Shown: in pieces, positions 1 through 11,476 of the stretch | Layout of the letters: every line of letters starts with the position of its first letter | How positions within the stretch are numbered: position 1 is the stretch's first letter | Assembly (NCBI GenBank): GCA_029891385.1 | Contig: CM057228.1 | Location: 27,304,714 to 27,368,713, forward strand | Length of the DNA: 64,000 nt | Origin: Erythroxylum novogranatense | Taxonomy: Eukaryota > Streptophyta > Magnoliopsida > Malpighiales > Erythroxylaceae | Reading direction: 5' to 3' | Translations under genes and position numbers: made by a program | Notes under the pieces: generated by a model | Databases searched by the model: none | The model's input: the letters and a program-made list of their open reading frames with translations, nothing else | Told to the model about the DNA's origin: nothing

Positions 1-648
1 CAAAGAAGGAAATGGAAGAGAAGGGCAAGGATGGATCCACGAAGAGAAGAAGAAGATTAAGGAGAAATTTTCTTTCAAAGGGAAGTGAGCTTCGTGGAAG
101 GAAATTCAAAGATGAGGGTTTAAAAACTCAAAACTTAAGGCTAGGGCATGTTTGGCAATTCATTTGTCACATGCCCAAATCTTAGGGTCTGAACTCCAAT
201 TTTTATTCTAATTTTCCCCCAAATTTCACAATGAATATGAATAATAATTCCTTAAATCATAACTCAATTTATCTCGTAACAATTGATAATCAATTTCGGA
301 ACCGGAATCCAATTAATCAGTCATTATGTCATTTTTCCGGTTTGGACCCATTACTCTGAAAATGCCAGAAAAATTCCTATAAATCCTCAAAATTAGAAAA
401 CACCTAATCATATACTCCAATTCCATAATTCTCATTCCAATTAACTTTTTAACGCTCAATTGACCTAATTATCTCCAAATTACCAATTTACACAATCATC
501 TCGGGAATATGTCATACAGGTATGTACACTCATATGCTAGTGCTATAATTGCTCAATTAATCAAATGTAAAGAGGCTATACATGCATAAACATGCCAAAT
601 GCAAATGCTCACTCACTGTACGCATCCCATCGGTGACGGGATGTTACA
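1..648 (-). repeat. Antisense LTR remnant (Ty3/gypsy-type)
   Basis: Read on the minus strand from 648 downward, this begins TGTAACATCCCGTCACCG and follows the start of the LTR at 3564 (TGTAGCATCCCGTTACCG). It then shows the same order of landmarks: a block ending in a 'tataggaattttt' motif, a GGGTCC box, 'gattaattgga', 'ggttccga', and 'ttatgatttaaggaatta'. It is clearly diverged and lies opposite to the two LTRs at 3564-15724. The 5' LTR edge is at 648; the rest runs off the window. No partner LTR, PBS or target duplication is visible, so I cannot tell a solo LTR from part of a full element. Confidence 0.72.
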
Positions 649-727
649 TGCATGGTGTTAACTAATAATTAACAATTATTAACTAATTTTCATTTCTTAT
701 TGTAGATGACGACGTTAACTATCTCCT

Positions 728-1420
728 GTGAAGGAAATTTTTGAGTCTTTGCATGCATTGGCATGTGGACCTTATAGCTTGGTACAAAAGTATATTGTAT
801 GCAATACAAATGGCATGCAATTTCGCACTGAAGCCTGTGATGTGCAAAGGATTACACAAAACAGTGGTGTTGCAGTGTTAGGAAATTATGGGGAAGATAA
901 TATAACATTTTATGGGATGTTGACAGATATTATAAGGCTTGAATATGTTCGAGGTAAAAGTGTTGTGCTTTTCAAATGCAAATGGTACGATCTTGGGAAT
1001 TCAAATATAAGGGTCAAAGGCATTCTAAAAAGCATCAACGTTATAAAGTTTTGGTTCAAGGATAACCCATTTGTTTTGGCAAACAAAGCAAAGCAAATGT
1101 TTTTACTGGAAGATTTGTTATTTGGTTCAAATTGGCGGATTGTTCAAGAATGTGAAGTTAGACGTGCGTCTGATATCCCATTGCATGGTAATGAAGAAGA
1201 AGCAGATGACGTTGAGGAGTCTTCTGATGTTGGAGTGGAACTCGAGGAATGTTCCTTAGAGTTTTTAGATCATAATGATATTTCTTTTGATGTAATAAAT
1301 AATGTTGTGGTGAACTCCGAGCAATGTTTGAATGATGATTTGGATGACTTAAAGACAAGCAATAGTGAGAATGAATGTGATATTGTATACGAAGAGTCCA
1401 CTGATGACGATGATGAATAA
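728..1420 (+). pseudogene. DUF4216 region of CACTA transposase (TNP2-type), partial
   Basis: An open frame of about 230 codons. The sequence TQNSGVAVLG, then FYGMLTDIIRLEY, VVLFKCKWYD and KDNPFVLANKAKQ follow the conserved layout of DUF4216, found near the C terminus of CACTA TNP2-type transposases. A very acidic tail (many D/E, residues about 155-230) ends the protein. The frame opens with GTG at 728; no ATG fits the family start, and the upstream exons carrying the catalytic domain are not in the window, displaced by the LTR ending at 648. A splice acceptor-like 'tattgtag' lies at 697-705, but its phase does not join this frame cleanly. It is therefore annotated as a 3' remnant, not a working gene. 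Confidence 0.75.
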
Positions 1421-3563
1421 ATTCTTATTATGCACTTGTACCTTTGTTGATCTATCTTCATTACTTAATCACATGTGATATTATGCATGTAATATTTGTG
1501 TTTGTTTAACGTAAGTCGTACGTAAATGTGTTGTGAACCAATGGACGAGTCTTATTATAGTTATTAAAGTTGCATATTTGTTGAAAGTAATAAAGAAATA
1601 TCACAAGTAGAGGACTTCATAACTAATCAAACAGACCAACAAAGATACTCATCAATAGCATCAACCATGCAGAGGACTTCATAACCCTTCTTCTTCAACT
1701 TCTCAATGATCTAATATGCACTGTTTAATGCATCCAAAAATTATTTCACTCTCTTCACTTCATATAGCAGCATTAAATGTTTATGATTTTCGTTCCTATA
1801 GCCTTTTATCCCTCTCAATTAATAACTTTAAAGGTGCAAATCTCTTTAACATTTTAGGTTGCTATTCCTACGGGTTCAAAAGATCACTCATTTATGGTGT
1901 CATTTGAAGTGGAGCAATATCTAGAGGTAATTATCATTTGCTGCATTTGTTTTATTTTGGAGTTCATGTTTGTTGTTGGCATATTGTTGGCTGGTTCATC
2001 TTTTGGTTAGAACTAATAAGGTCCATTGAATTCAATTGTTTTATAATTTTATTTTTTCTTAGCATCTAATTGTGTTTCTGTTGTTAGCCTTTTGTCCATA
2101 TTTACTTCTTTGAAAGCATGTCATCCAAGGCTAACTCCAAAAAATTGTTCAAAATCTTGTCCATTTTGGGAAAGGATGGATAAATAAGATGTTGTCATAG
2201 TTGAGTTACAACTATAGATCATTGTAGTTCTATTGAAATAGAGAAGTTGCATTATACACCAAACTAATCCTTGTTTTCTCCAAGTTTTCCTCTGTTTTCC
2301 TTTTCTGATACCAAGTGTCTTAGTTTTTTCGTAAGCCTTGATCTCATAACTACTCCCTCGCAAGTTCATATGCCTCCTTCATTTGATATTTTGCTTAGGT
2401 AAGTGGTTACTGATGCATATTTGGTCATTATATAAAACCAATACTTGGTCAAAACCATTTATTACGTGTGATAATGTAATCATTCATAAAAGGAAGAATG
2501 ATTGAAACAAAAAGAAAACCAATTCTGATGATTCTTCATACTGATGCTCTAAACTCTTATGGTTTATCATATGCAATATAATGACAACTTCTTGCGAAAG
2601 GGAACCTGAGCTGATACTTACTATTGTCTCCTAATTGTGTGTAATGCCAATGACTAGTTAATTCCAATGAGCAGATACATAACAATTAACAGAACAATAG
2701 GAGATGAGCAAGTTAGGTATGCCTAAACATCAATAGCATCAACCATGTAGAGGACTTCATAACCATTAGAATATGAAATGGTGGCTTAATATTTAGAATA
2801 TGCTTTTGATTTTTGTTTCAGTATTTGATATCAACCCTTGGAATGCTAATAAGCCATTTCTGCAGTGGTTTTCCTCTGCATTTGTTCATAGAAGTAAATC
2901 CAAAAGCATTGTTCTGAAAACTAAATCTTTACAAAATTGGAATTGAAGAGAAGTATATAGCAAAGACAGATTACTTGCAAAATTATATGATTCACATTTT
3001 TCCTACTTCAACATCATTGTTAAAACAATGGATATCTTATAGTCAATATGTGTTTGGACTTTATACCCTGATTGGCTAGTGGATAAATAGAAGCCAAATC
3101 CAACAAATGTATCTGTGTTCTTTTGGTGTCAACATCTTCCATCTACTTATTTCTCCCCCACAAGCAGAAGTTGGACCATATCTGGACCAAGAGAATCTTC
3201 TAAGCCCTCAGCTGCTCATACATTGATCTAGTTTCTCAAGTAGTCCCTGAACCATCTCCTTCTAACTCAAGTTCATTACTTACTTCTTCACTTTCTTCTG
3301 GAAAATTTTCGTGTTTGTCTTTAGGCTGAGAACTTTTATTAGCTTACTGATGTTCATCACAAATTAGAAGACTGTTTTGTGCAACCTATGTTTACAACAT
3401 CATAGAGTTCCAGAGAACCAATACAAGATGAATGCGAACAAACCCATTCCTCATTTCAGTACACAATCAGGAATCCTAAACTTGACTGAGCATCCATGGA
3501 TATAGGTAAATATTAACATTAGAGCATTCCAAACAAGAGAAATTAAAAACATTAGAAATATGA
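1421..3563. other. CACTA interior, non-coding
   Basis: AT-rich sequence between the DUF4216 remnant and the nested LTR element; no convincing gene. It holds a direct repeat of about 37 bp (1650-1686 and 2728-2764, starting CATCAATAGCATCAACCATG). A second segment at 2609-2665 has a similar copy at 16330-16385, on the other side of the nested retroelement. These suggest the CACTA interior contains duplicated blocks. Confidence 0.5.
3559..3563. repeat. Left target site duplication (TATGA)
   Basis: TATGA immediately before the 5' LTR, repeated exactly at 15725-15729 immediately after the 3' LTR. A 5-bp duplication is the usual product of LTR-retrotransposon integrase and fixes both element edges. 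Confidence 0.9.
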
Positions 3564-6271
3564 TGTAGCATCCCGTTACCGGTGTGATGGGTATATCGCT
3601 AATTTGGATCGAGTCAGGATTGAGTACAGGCAAATGTTGGTTTGCACATGCATTATAGCTTTTATAGTTTTGGTAAATGATTAGTGATTGCATAAGCATA
3701 TGTATGTACATACATGTATGACAATTTCCCGATTAAATTGTGTAAATATTGGAAATTTGGTTATATAATAGTACAGATCAGGATTTGAATAGAGAATTGG
3801 AATGAAATTGAATTTAGAGGATTGGAAATTGAAATTGGAGTGCGGGATTGGATGTTTCTTATTTTTGTGAATTTATAGGAATTTTTTCGGAATTTTTAGA
3901 GTGTTGGGTCCGGATCAAAAAATTGGCTTAGTAACCGATTAATTGAATTATGGTTCCGAGATTGATTGACAATTGGCATGAAATAATTGGAGCTATGATT
4001 TCAGGAATTATGGTATCTATAGTGATATGACTGATGATTTGTTGCACATGCACATGGTTATACATGCATTCATGACATGTCCCGGCATAAAAGTTTAATT
4101 ATAATTTTTGTGAAATTTTGTGTGAGAATTGTGTTTGAAAAATGGATTTTGAAGTGCTCTAGGTGTGTTTCACATTTTTAGGGATTTGTGGAAATTTTTC
4201 TGGAATTTTTCGGGATAATTGCCCGAACCGGAAAATTTTCCAACTGGCTGACTGAGTGGGTTTCCAGTACCGAAAAGACTTTCTAATGGCATTGGGAAAT
4301 TAGGTACATGATTTTAGGAAGTATGAATTGTGAGCCATTGGAATTTGGAGAGAAATTGGAGTGAAATTTGGAACCGGAATAAAAATCAGGATAGGTAGCA
4401 AGTGACACTTGTCACTTGCCTAGGGATGCCTTAATTAAATAGTTTAATAATTGTTTTAAGTGGGCTGGCTTCCCACGACTCTCTCTTTGCCTCATTTAAA
4501 AAAATAAAACACTTTGAAAGCCTCCATTCTTCATTCACCCGTAGCTCCCTTTATTGCCTTCCTCCTTTGAGTTTTTTCTTCTTCTCATCCCCTACAAGAA
4601 GTTTTCCTTGGTACCTTGCTTGCTTCTCTTCACACATAAACCAAGCTCAAGCCTTGAGTTGATGATGATCTTTGTGATGCTTGTGATAGCCGTGGGTGAG
4701 GATTGAAATAAAAGTTGGTGTGAACTTGAAGATTTGAGGAAATTAGACCTTGCAACTTGTTTGGTGAGTATTGATGTTTGTTTTTCTTCTTTTGGTAGTT
4801 AGAAGCATTCATGGGGATTCTTTATGCATTTATTTCATCATGATAGTGGTAGGTTTGTATGGGTTTAAATGTATGCTTGTGTGAGAGAAATTGATATGGT
4901 AGTTAAAAATTGTGAATTGAATGTTGTAAATGATGTTTATGATGTTAGATGAATGTTAATGATGTAAGGAAGTTGTGTATGTGGTTGCTGCCAATTATGC
5001 TCTATTATATAAGTAATTGTTGTGATGATTTTGTGGCTGAATTAGAGGTGTAAATGGATGTATATTGAAGTAGGTAAAATGCTAGAATGAAAGAGGAAGA
5101 GGTAAGGAATGAAATCTGGAAAATGTGAGTTGTGTAGGTTTTAGATTTTGGCTTATAACTTGAGATGTGGTTGTCCAATTGAGCTGAGGTTTCTTTTAAA
5201 TTAAACTTAAGAATTATGGCTAGATTTCATATGAAGGGAGTGTTGCTCAATTCTGCCTTTAAGGATTTTAAATTTGGCAAACAAAGTGAATTACTTGGTG
5301 CTGTGTGAACAGTAGCCAACCCTAATGATCTGATACTTTGAGGATTTTTCTAGATTAATTTTGAAGGAATTGGTAACAATGGTCTTCATAAAAGTTGAAG
5401 CCTATCAAGTTAGCTTTCCATTTCCACTGATCTTGCAATTTTTCGATATGTATATTGGGAGATATGAACTGTTTACTATTGACTGGTTTTGAGCATTTTG
5501 ATGAAACTTAGCCTAAGTGTAGATTTTGTGAGCATTCTGATTGGAAGCAATTTTAGCAATTTATATGAATTGAATTGGCGTCAGTGATCTTCTGAAACGT
5601 TGTAGATGAAGAAATTATCTTGAAAATGATATATGGCATGTAATTTTTGGATGTCAGATTTGGGAGTAATGAATTTGCAAAAACTGAACCTAAGCTAGGT
5701 CATGGATTGCTGATCATGGCAGAAACTTGCATAACAGTTTTGAAATTGTTAGAGATTGAATTGGATTTTGAGTCCTTTATGAAAATTGAAGTATGAGATT
5801 TTATTTTTCCAGTGATATAAGGTAGTGATTTTTTTGACATTTTTCCAAGGAGTTATGCTAGCTAGAAAATTACTATCCAGATTGGTTGATTTCAGTAGGC
5901 AGATTCTTTGTTGAATTGTTTGACCTAGTTAGCAATGGAATTTGATTTCAGGTTGTTCATGAAGATTGTAGAAAAAATTTTGATCTTTCTTTGGGCATTT
6001 ATGTTATAATTTTTGACTGAGGAACTGGAAAGTTATAGATTTTTCCAAATCCTGCACTGTTTTGAGAGGCATTCACTGGGCAGTAGCTTTGATTAGATTT
6101 TTGACACCCTTAGGCGTAAAATTGATTTTTATGGTCTTCATGAGACTTGTAGAGGTTTTCATGATCTTTCCAATGAGATATGGTTTATAATTTTCTGAAT
6201 TGGGTGCAAAGAGTTATGGGTGTTGGAAGTTTGGTTGGAAATCAGGAAAAAAAAAAGAGAGAGAAGGAAAT

Positions 6272-6334
<63 letters not shown>

Positions 6335-7953
6335 TGTTTAATGTGAATTTTGGTTTCTTTCGTGAATAACTTTTCCGTTCGACGTCCGATTGACCTGATT
6401 CTTGAGGCATCGGATTCATTGAATATTTAATTTCATTTTCTGAGAGATTGGAAATTTTTGAAAGAGAAATTGACGTGGATCCGGGTAATAGTAATGTGGC
6501 CACTGTTTTATTTATTTTTGAACCGATCGAGGCCCGAATTGAGTAATTTCGGTGCCGTTAGATTTTTAATTTTTAGATGGATTTTTTATGATGAGAAAAT
6601 TTTGGATTAGGGCCGGGAATGCCATGAACATACATTGTATACGTTTTAATTATTTCATGTGCATTATTTAATATTTCTAACTATACAACTGGTAATGTGT
6701 ACTCATTTTAATTGTTATAGAGACACAGTTGGAACGTCATCCTACGGACGTTGCAGAGACTTCCCGGCATTATCTCGAAAGTTATTAGGTGAGTAACCTA
6801 GTTGGTTTCTCAACCTTATGTGTTTAATTGTATGCACTCATGCCATGTGGAGTTAAGGATGGATATATGTGTGATTGCTTTTGATTGATTTCGGACCACG
6901 GGTATTTGAAATAGTAAAAATGTGATCTTGAAGTGCTAATGTGAGTAAATGTTTATGAATGCATTAGCGAATTGAATTGTAAATGCATCAGTGAAAATGA
7001 ATTGAAATTGCATATGATTGAAATCTGGGACCAAAGGTAGAAGATATGAAACATGGTATCGAAATGGAAAATGAGACATGTGCATTCATGCATAATTGCA
7101 TGATCGATAATGGTAGTTGTGACCGGTAGTACCAACGTATATGAGAGCTTTAAGCTCAACGCACAGACCTCAGTCCAACGATTATTAGAACCCACAGCTC
7201 ACCGCAGGCATATCACGCCTAACGATTTGAGCCATCGCTCAACGCAATGTGCCCGTCCATCGGGACAATTTCAAAGCACGGTCACATCAACGAAAAGAAA
7301 ATGGAAGTGTCACATGCGCATTGCATATGTATATGATTGACTGCGAAATGTGAAAAATGAAATTGCATGTGATAATTCTGTAATGCTATTTTGTGATTAT
7401 GTGTATATGATTGGTGTATATGCATGAGTTGGGTGAACCATCGATGATGGTTTCTTACTGAGTTCGCAAACTCACCCAACATTACAATTATTTTTCAGGA
7501 AATGAAGAGTACCCCATTAGACAAACGGGAGTATGACTACCGCTAGCAAGGCAGAGCAAGGGTCGGGATCAGTGTTATTCACATCTACATTAGTGTAGTG
7601 TTATTTAGTTCAGTGGGTCCTATTTGGTTAACATTGTATTTGTCCTGTGATCACTGCAAGTGTTCAGGATCATTCGGACCCATTTTGATTATGGATGTCT
7701 GTATGTAAAATGGTTAATTGTTATTTAGTGCCTTTTTTATTGTAATTGTTTTACTGAAAATGATTTCGAAATAAAGTGGGCACAATTTGTTTACCGTTTT
7801 CTGCGCACTCAATTGGTTTGCAAAGAAAAAGAAAATGGCATAGTGAGTGTTTTAAAGTGTATTTGACTGCTCTAGCATACCACCCTCACTGGTCACGAGC
7901 TCGGATATCACCGTCGACGTCGGGTTCGGGTCTCACGGGAGTGGGGTGCTACA
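3564..7953 (+). repeat. 5' LTR (4390 bp)
   Basis: Starts TGTAGCATCC and ends GGTGCTACA, so it also has short terminal inverted repeats. It matches the 3' LTR closely over its length. Differences include a (TA)n tract at about 6277-6330 that is much shorter in the 3' LTR, and a segment of about 100 bp at 7547-7650 missing there. Short ORFs inside it have no recognisable product. Confidence 0.93.
6277..6330. repeat. (TA)n microsatellite in 5' LTR
   Basis: About 27 TA units. The equivalent site in the 3' LTR (about 14185-14201) has only about seven units with an interruption, so the tract changed length after insertion. Confidence 0.9.
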
Positions 7954-7957
7954 TTTG

Positions 7958-7969
7958 TGGTATCAGAGC
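7958..7969 (+). other. Primer binding site (tRNA-Met type)
   Basis: TGGTATCAGAGC, four bases after the 5' LTR. This is the common plant retrotransposon PBS complementary to the 3' end of initiator methionine tRNA. Confidence 0.9.
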
Positions 7970-10900
7970 CCAAACGTACAATCTTACATGGGCTTTCTGA
8001 AAAATGTGTCAAGTTGCATACATTTAAGTCATGTCACGACAGACAGTGACAACTGATCCCCAGTCTAGCTTATGAATCTCATGCATGAGCCTGTATCAAT
8101 GGTTTAAGTGATTAGAGATAGCGAGGAAAAAGATGATATGTAGAATGTGATAAATGGAAGTTGTGGATATCAAGGAATAAGAACAGGTGTATGGTATGAT
8201 TTGATAATTGGAGATTTAGTGTATTGGTACTGATGGACTTATTATGAAATACGACATTAGAGTTATATTGAAAACTAGCCTTGAATGTGGAATAGATGTG
8301 AATATATATATATATAGTTGCAGATTGATAGAGGAAATATAGAGATATGTTAGAGATGGCAAGATTGAAAGTGTATAAACAAAGCGGATGGAAATAAAAT
8401 GTTCTATGATCTAGAAGGATTATCATTGTGTTGGATTATCGTGATGGGAGTTATGAATAGGGGCCTATGACTTAGAGTCAGAATATGTTAAGTGAGAAAG
8501 CAAGAATGATTGTACATCTGTGATATGGATTTAAGTGTGATTAATCTTGTGTAAGACAAATTAATGAAAAGATTGAAATGTAAGACAATGATAAGGGTAG
8601 ATGAAAAAGGTTATCAAGGATTAGTTGAATTGCCTATGTGAATGCACACCTGATGATGGGAATACACCATAGCAAGTAAAAATATGAAGCCTATATGTAT
8701 TTTATGGATGGGAATGATATCGGAATCAATTGGTGAGTTAGTGGATAACCGCCAATCATAGTTCTTATAGTTAAAGTTCATGTGAGTTGGAGTAAGAAAT
8801 GAAAGTGCATATAGTGATCAATCGGGAATGAATTGAGATTGTAAACAGGATATTATCATGGTAAAATCCTCATGATCGAGGACAGGTGCAAAAAGGGAGA
8901 GTGTGGTCAAAAATCAAATGAGAATGAGGTATCTTTAGCGTAAGTGACTAAATTATGAGTTGCTCTACGTCTATTTCTCGATATGATGAAGTGATTTTGA
9001 TGGTATTTTCTTCGCTGAATCTTATTGAAAGGATGTCCTATATGAATTAAGGTATAATTGATCTTCATGAGAGAATGACTGAAAAGAAATGTGATGACTG
9101 TTGATGATTAGGAATTCCATGAGTGGTATTGATGAAAATAGATAGAAATCTTCTTACACAGAAAAGTTTCCCCTGAATTGGGTTAAGTCGATCAGATGAT
9201 TTAATTGGAAGAATTATTGATTAAAGGACAAATCTGAGATAAATCTGAATTGAATTAAAAGTCGTTATTGGGAGTCCCGATCTTAGTAAAGACTCATGTG
9301 TAAAAGATAGAATAAGTTAGTAAGAAGGTATGTGTTATGATAATGTAAAGAATCCGACTGTGCAATAGGGTTATTGAACGGTAAAGAGATATTAGTCGTG
9401 ATTTGAGGAGAGTATCGGTTCATGAATATTTTGTGTGAATATGTTCGTGAAGCATAAAGTGGATTTGATGAATGTGTTATCAACCCAGTTTGTAATGATT
9501 GCGAATAAATTGAAATATGTGGAGAGATTAGTGTAAGAGAACATGTGTCTGCATAATTGAGGAAATTACAAGAAAATTGTTCTTCATTGGAGATGTTCGA
9601 TATTTAAAGAGTTATATGAAAATCAATCATGGGTATGGTATAAGGAATTTTAGGTTGAAATTATCAAAGATATTAATGCTCCTGACTGTATTGTGCTATT
9701 GAAGAGTTAAGTGTCTCAATTTTATTTAGATTGGAAAGTGGCTATGATTGTTAATGATGTAGGTAATGTATTTGTAAAGTGGAGAAAAATATTTCTTTGA
9801 ATATGGCTTTGAGAGACTTAATGGCGATAGAGGAATTGATAAAATGCGAAATTGCAAAGGACATATATATAAGGAATTTGGAGTTACTTTAGAACCGATT
9901 ATATGATGAATATGTCCAGAAATTGTAAAAGGTTTTCTGATCTTAGTCCCTGATGAAAATGTTTGAGGAAAAACGTGTGAATTGTATGTCAAACGATTGT
10001 AAAGAGAGACATTTGGAGAGATTTACGATTCGAGTATTGATCGTATCATTTTAATTTGGAGATTTTACAATATTTAATGAAGTTTCCCTAGTAAAGATTA
10101 TAATGCGATCTATTGAAATAGTGTAAAGTGATTTTATGAGCATGGAGATCAGTATAATCCCATGGGCTGCATTGTGATTTGATGACATGAAATGTATTGT
10201 ACTGGAAAGTGTTTTGAAAGTTTGGGAACTCTATTCGTACAGAAATGTTTTGGATATGAAAAAGGATTATGTGTTTGAGTGTTTCAGAATTTCGTTAAGG
10301 AAGTAAATAATTAGGCGATAAGGTTTTGAAACCTGATGTAAGGCTGAGTGCAAGCTGTCGAGTTAGTAAAGGACAAAAAGAAAGTATTCGCTATTGGAAA
10401 TTTCAAACCAGGTGAGCAGGTGTGTATTGAAAGAATGGCAAAATCCGAATTGAGAATTTTGAATATGTGGACCTTATCGAAGAATTGCGAATAGATTCAG
10501 CTATTGAGAAAATGAGGATTTGAATTGGACTAAGAAGCATGTGTATTATCCACTAAAGGAACTGTTAGTGAAAACGCAAGGAATAATCGAAGCTATATGT
10601 TCTAGTGAGAGTATATTGGAATAGTAATAGAAGGTAGAATGTGACATCGAGTAATTATATGTATGTTTGATTAACAGAGTTGACTGCGGGTGTAAATGTG
10701 AAACTGATATTTTAGGAGTTCATAAGGTTATGAGATTGATGTATAGGTTAGATTGATTGTGAGAATATCAATTGTTAAATTAGTGACATCATTTGAAAAG
10801 TGTATAAAGGGTCATATAGCTAAAAAGGAGTTGTTCATCCCGATATCAAAGTGATTGGGGCCTTTAAATAGTCGAAGGGTATGATTTATTCGAGACAGTG

Positions 10901-11463
10901 TTGATTAGGCGAAATGAATCTGCAATAGGGATTAAGAAATCCAAATTGATGAGAATGAGTCGAGTTGATGATTATTGAGGTTACTATAATCTTATGAGAT
11001 TGGTGTTTTAACTCTAAAGAGATGTAAGTTGATAAGGAAATGTTTCGAAGTGTACCGCCTCGACCAAGATACACTGAGATAGAGATAAAGGTAAAATTGG
11101 GAGAAACAAAATTCGTTATTAGTGGCCTCGATGTGACCGTGTTGTGAATAGATCTATGGATTTGGTAAGTCAGTATGAACTTAAAGATGATTTGGATTTG
11201 TAAAGTGTTATATGGACAGAAATAGGGAATATTGTTATGATCGGATGTATGTGTTATTGATATCGAAAGTGAAGAATTCCAAGTATTCTTGAGAAATCAG
11301 TTAAGACCATGTAAAGTCTTAGGAAAGAAAAATGGGCAAGTGATTGTATTGGCAGAATTTCGTTCTGTATTAAAACAGTGGGAAGCAGTGTTTTGATGAT
11401 TGGAATTATTCCCCTGTCTTCCTAACCAATCGTATATGAAATTTCGAGGACGAAATTTTTATT

Positions 11464-11475
11464 ACGAGGGGAGAA
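11464..11475 (+). other. Polypurine tract
   Basis: CGAGGGGAGAA directly before the 3' LTR start at 11477, in the expected position for the plus-strand primer. Confidence 0.8.
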
Positions 11476-11476
11476 T

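Larger units (their letters stand above)
7954..11476 (+). pseudogene. Degenerate interior of the long-LTR element
   Basis: There is no open frame above about 100 codons on either strand and no recognisable protease, reverse transcriptase or integrase motif. The last part, about 11235-11475, retains weak protein-like traces in broken frames (for example LRPCKVLGKKNGQ, then KFRGRNFYYEG). These resemble the chromodomain tail and C-terminal end of Tekay-type polyproteins. The plus strand is strikingly poor in C and rich in G (line 8101-8160 has 1 C and 19 G by my count). It is either the relic of a coding interior or a non-autonomous derivative replicated in trans. Confidence 0.6.

Noticed and set aside
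7958..7969. tRNA gene at the primer site
   Set aside because: Only the 12-bp complement of a tRNA 3' end is present, as expected for a PBS; no cloverleaf.
7776..8000. ORFs near the LTR ends (also 15547-15729)
   Set aside because: They lie in LTR sequence, cross the LTR edge in the first case, and have no domain; the two copies exist only because the LTR is duplicated.
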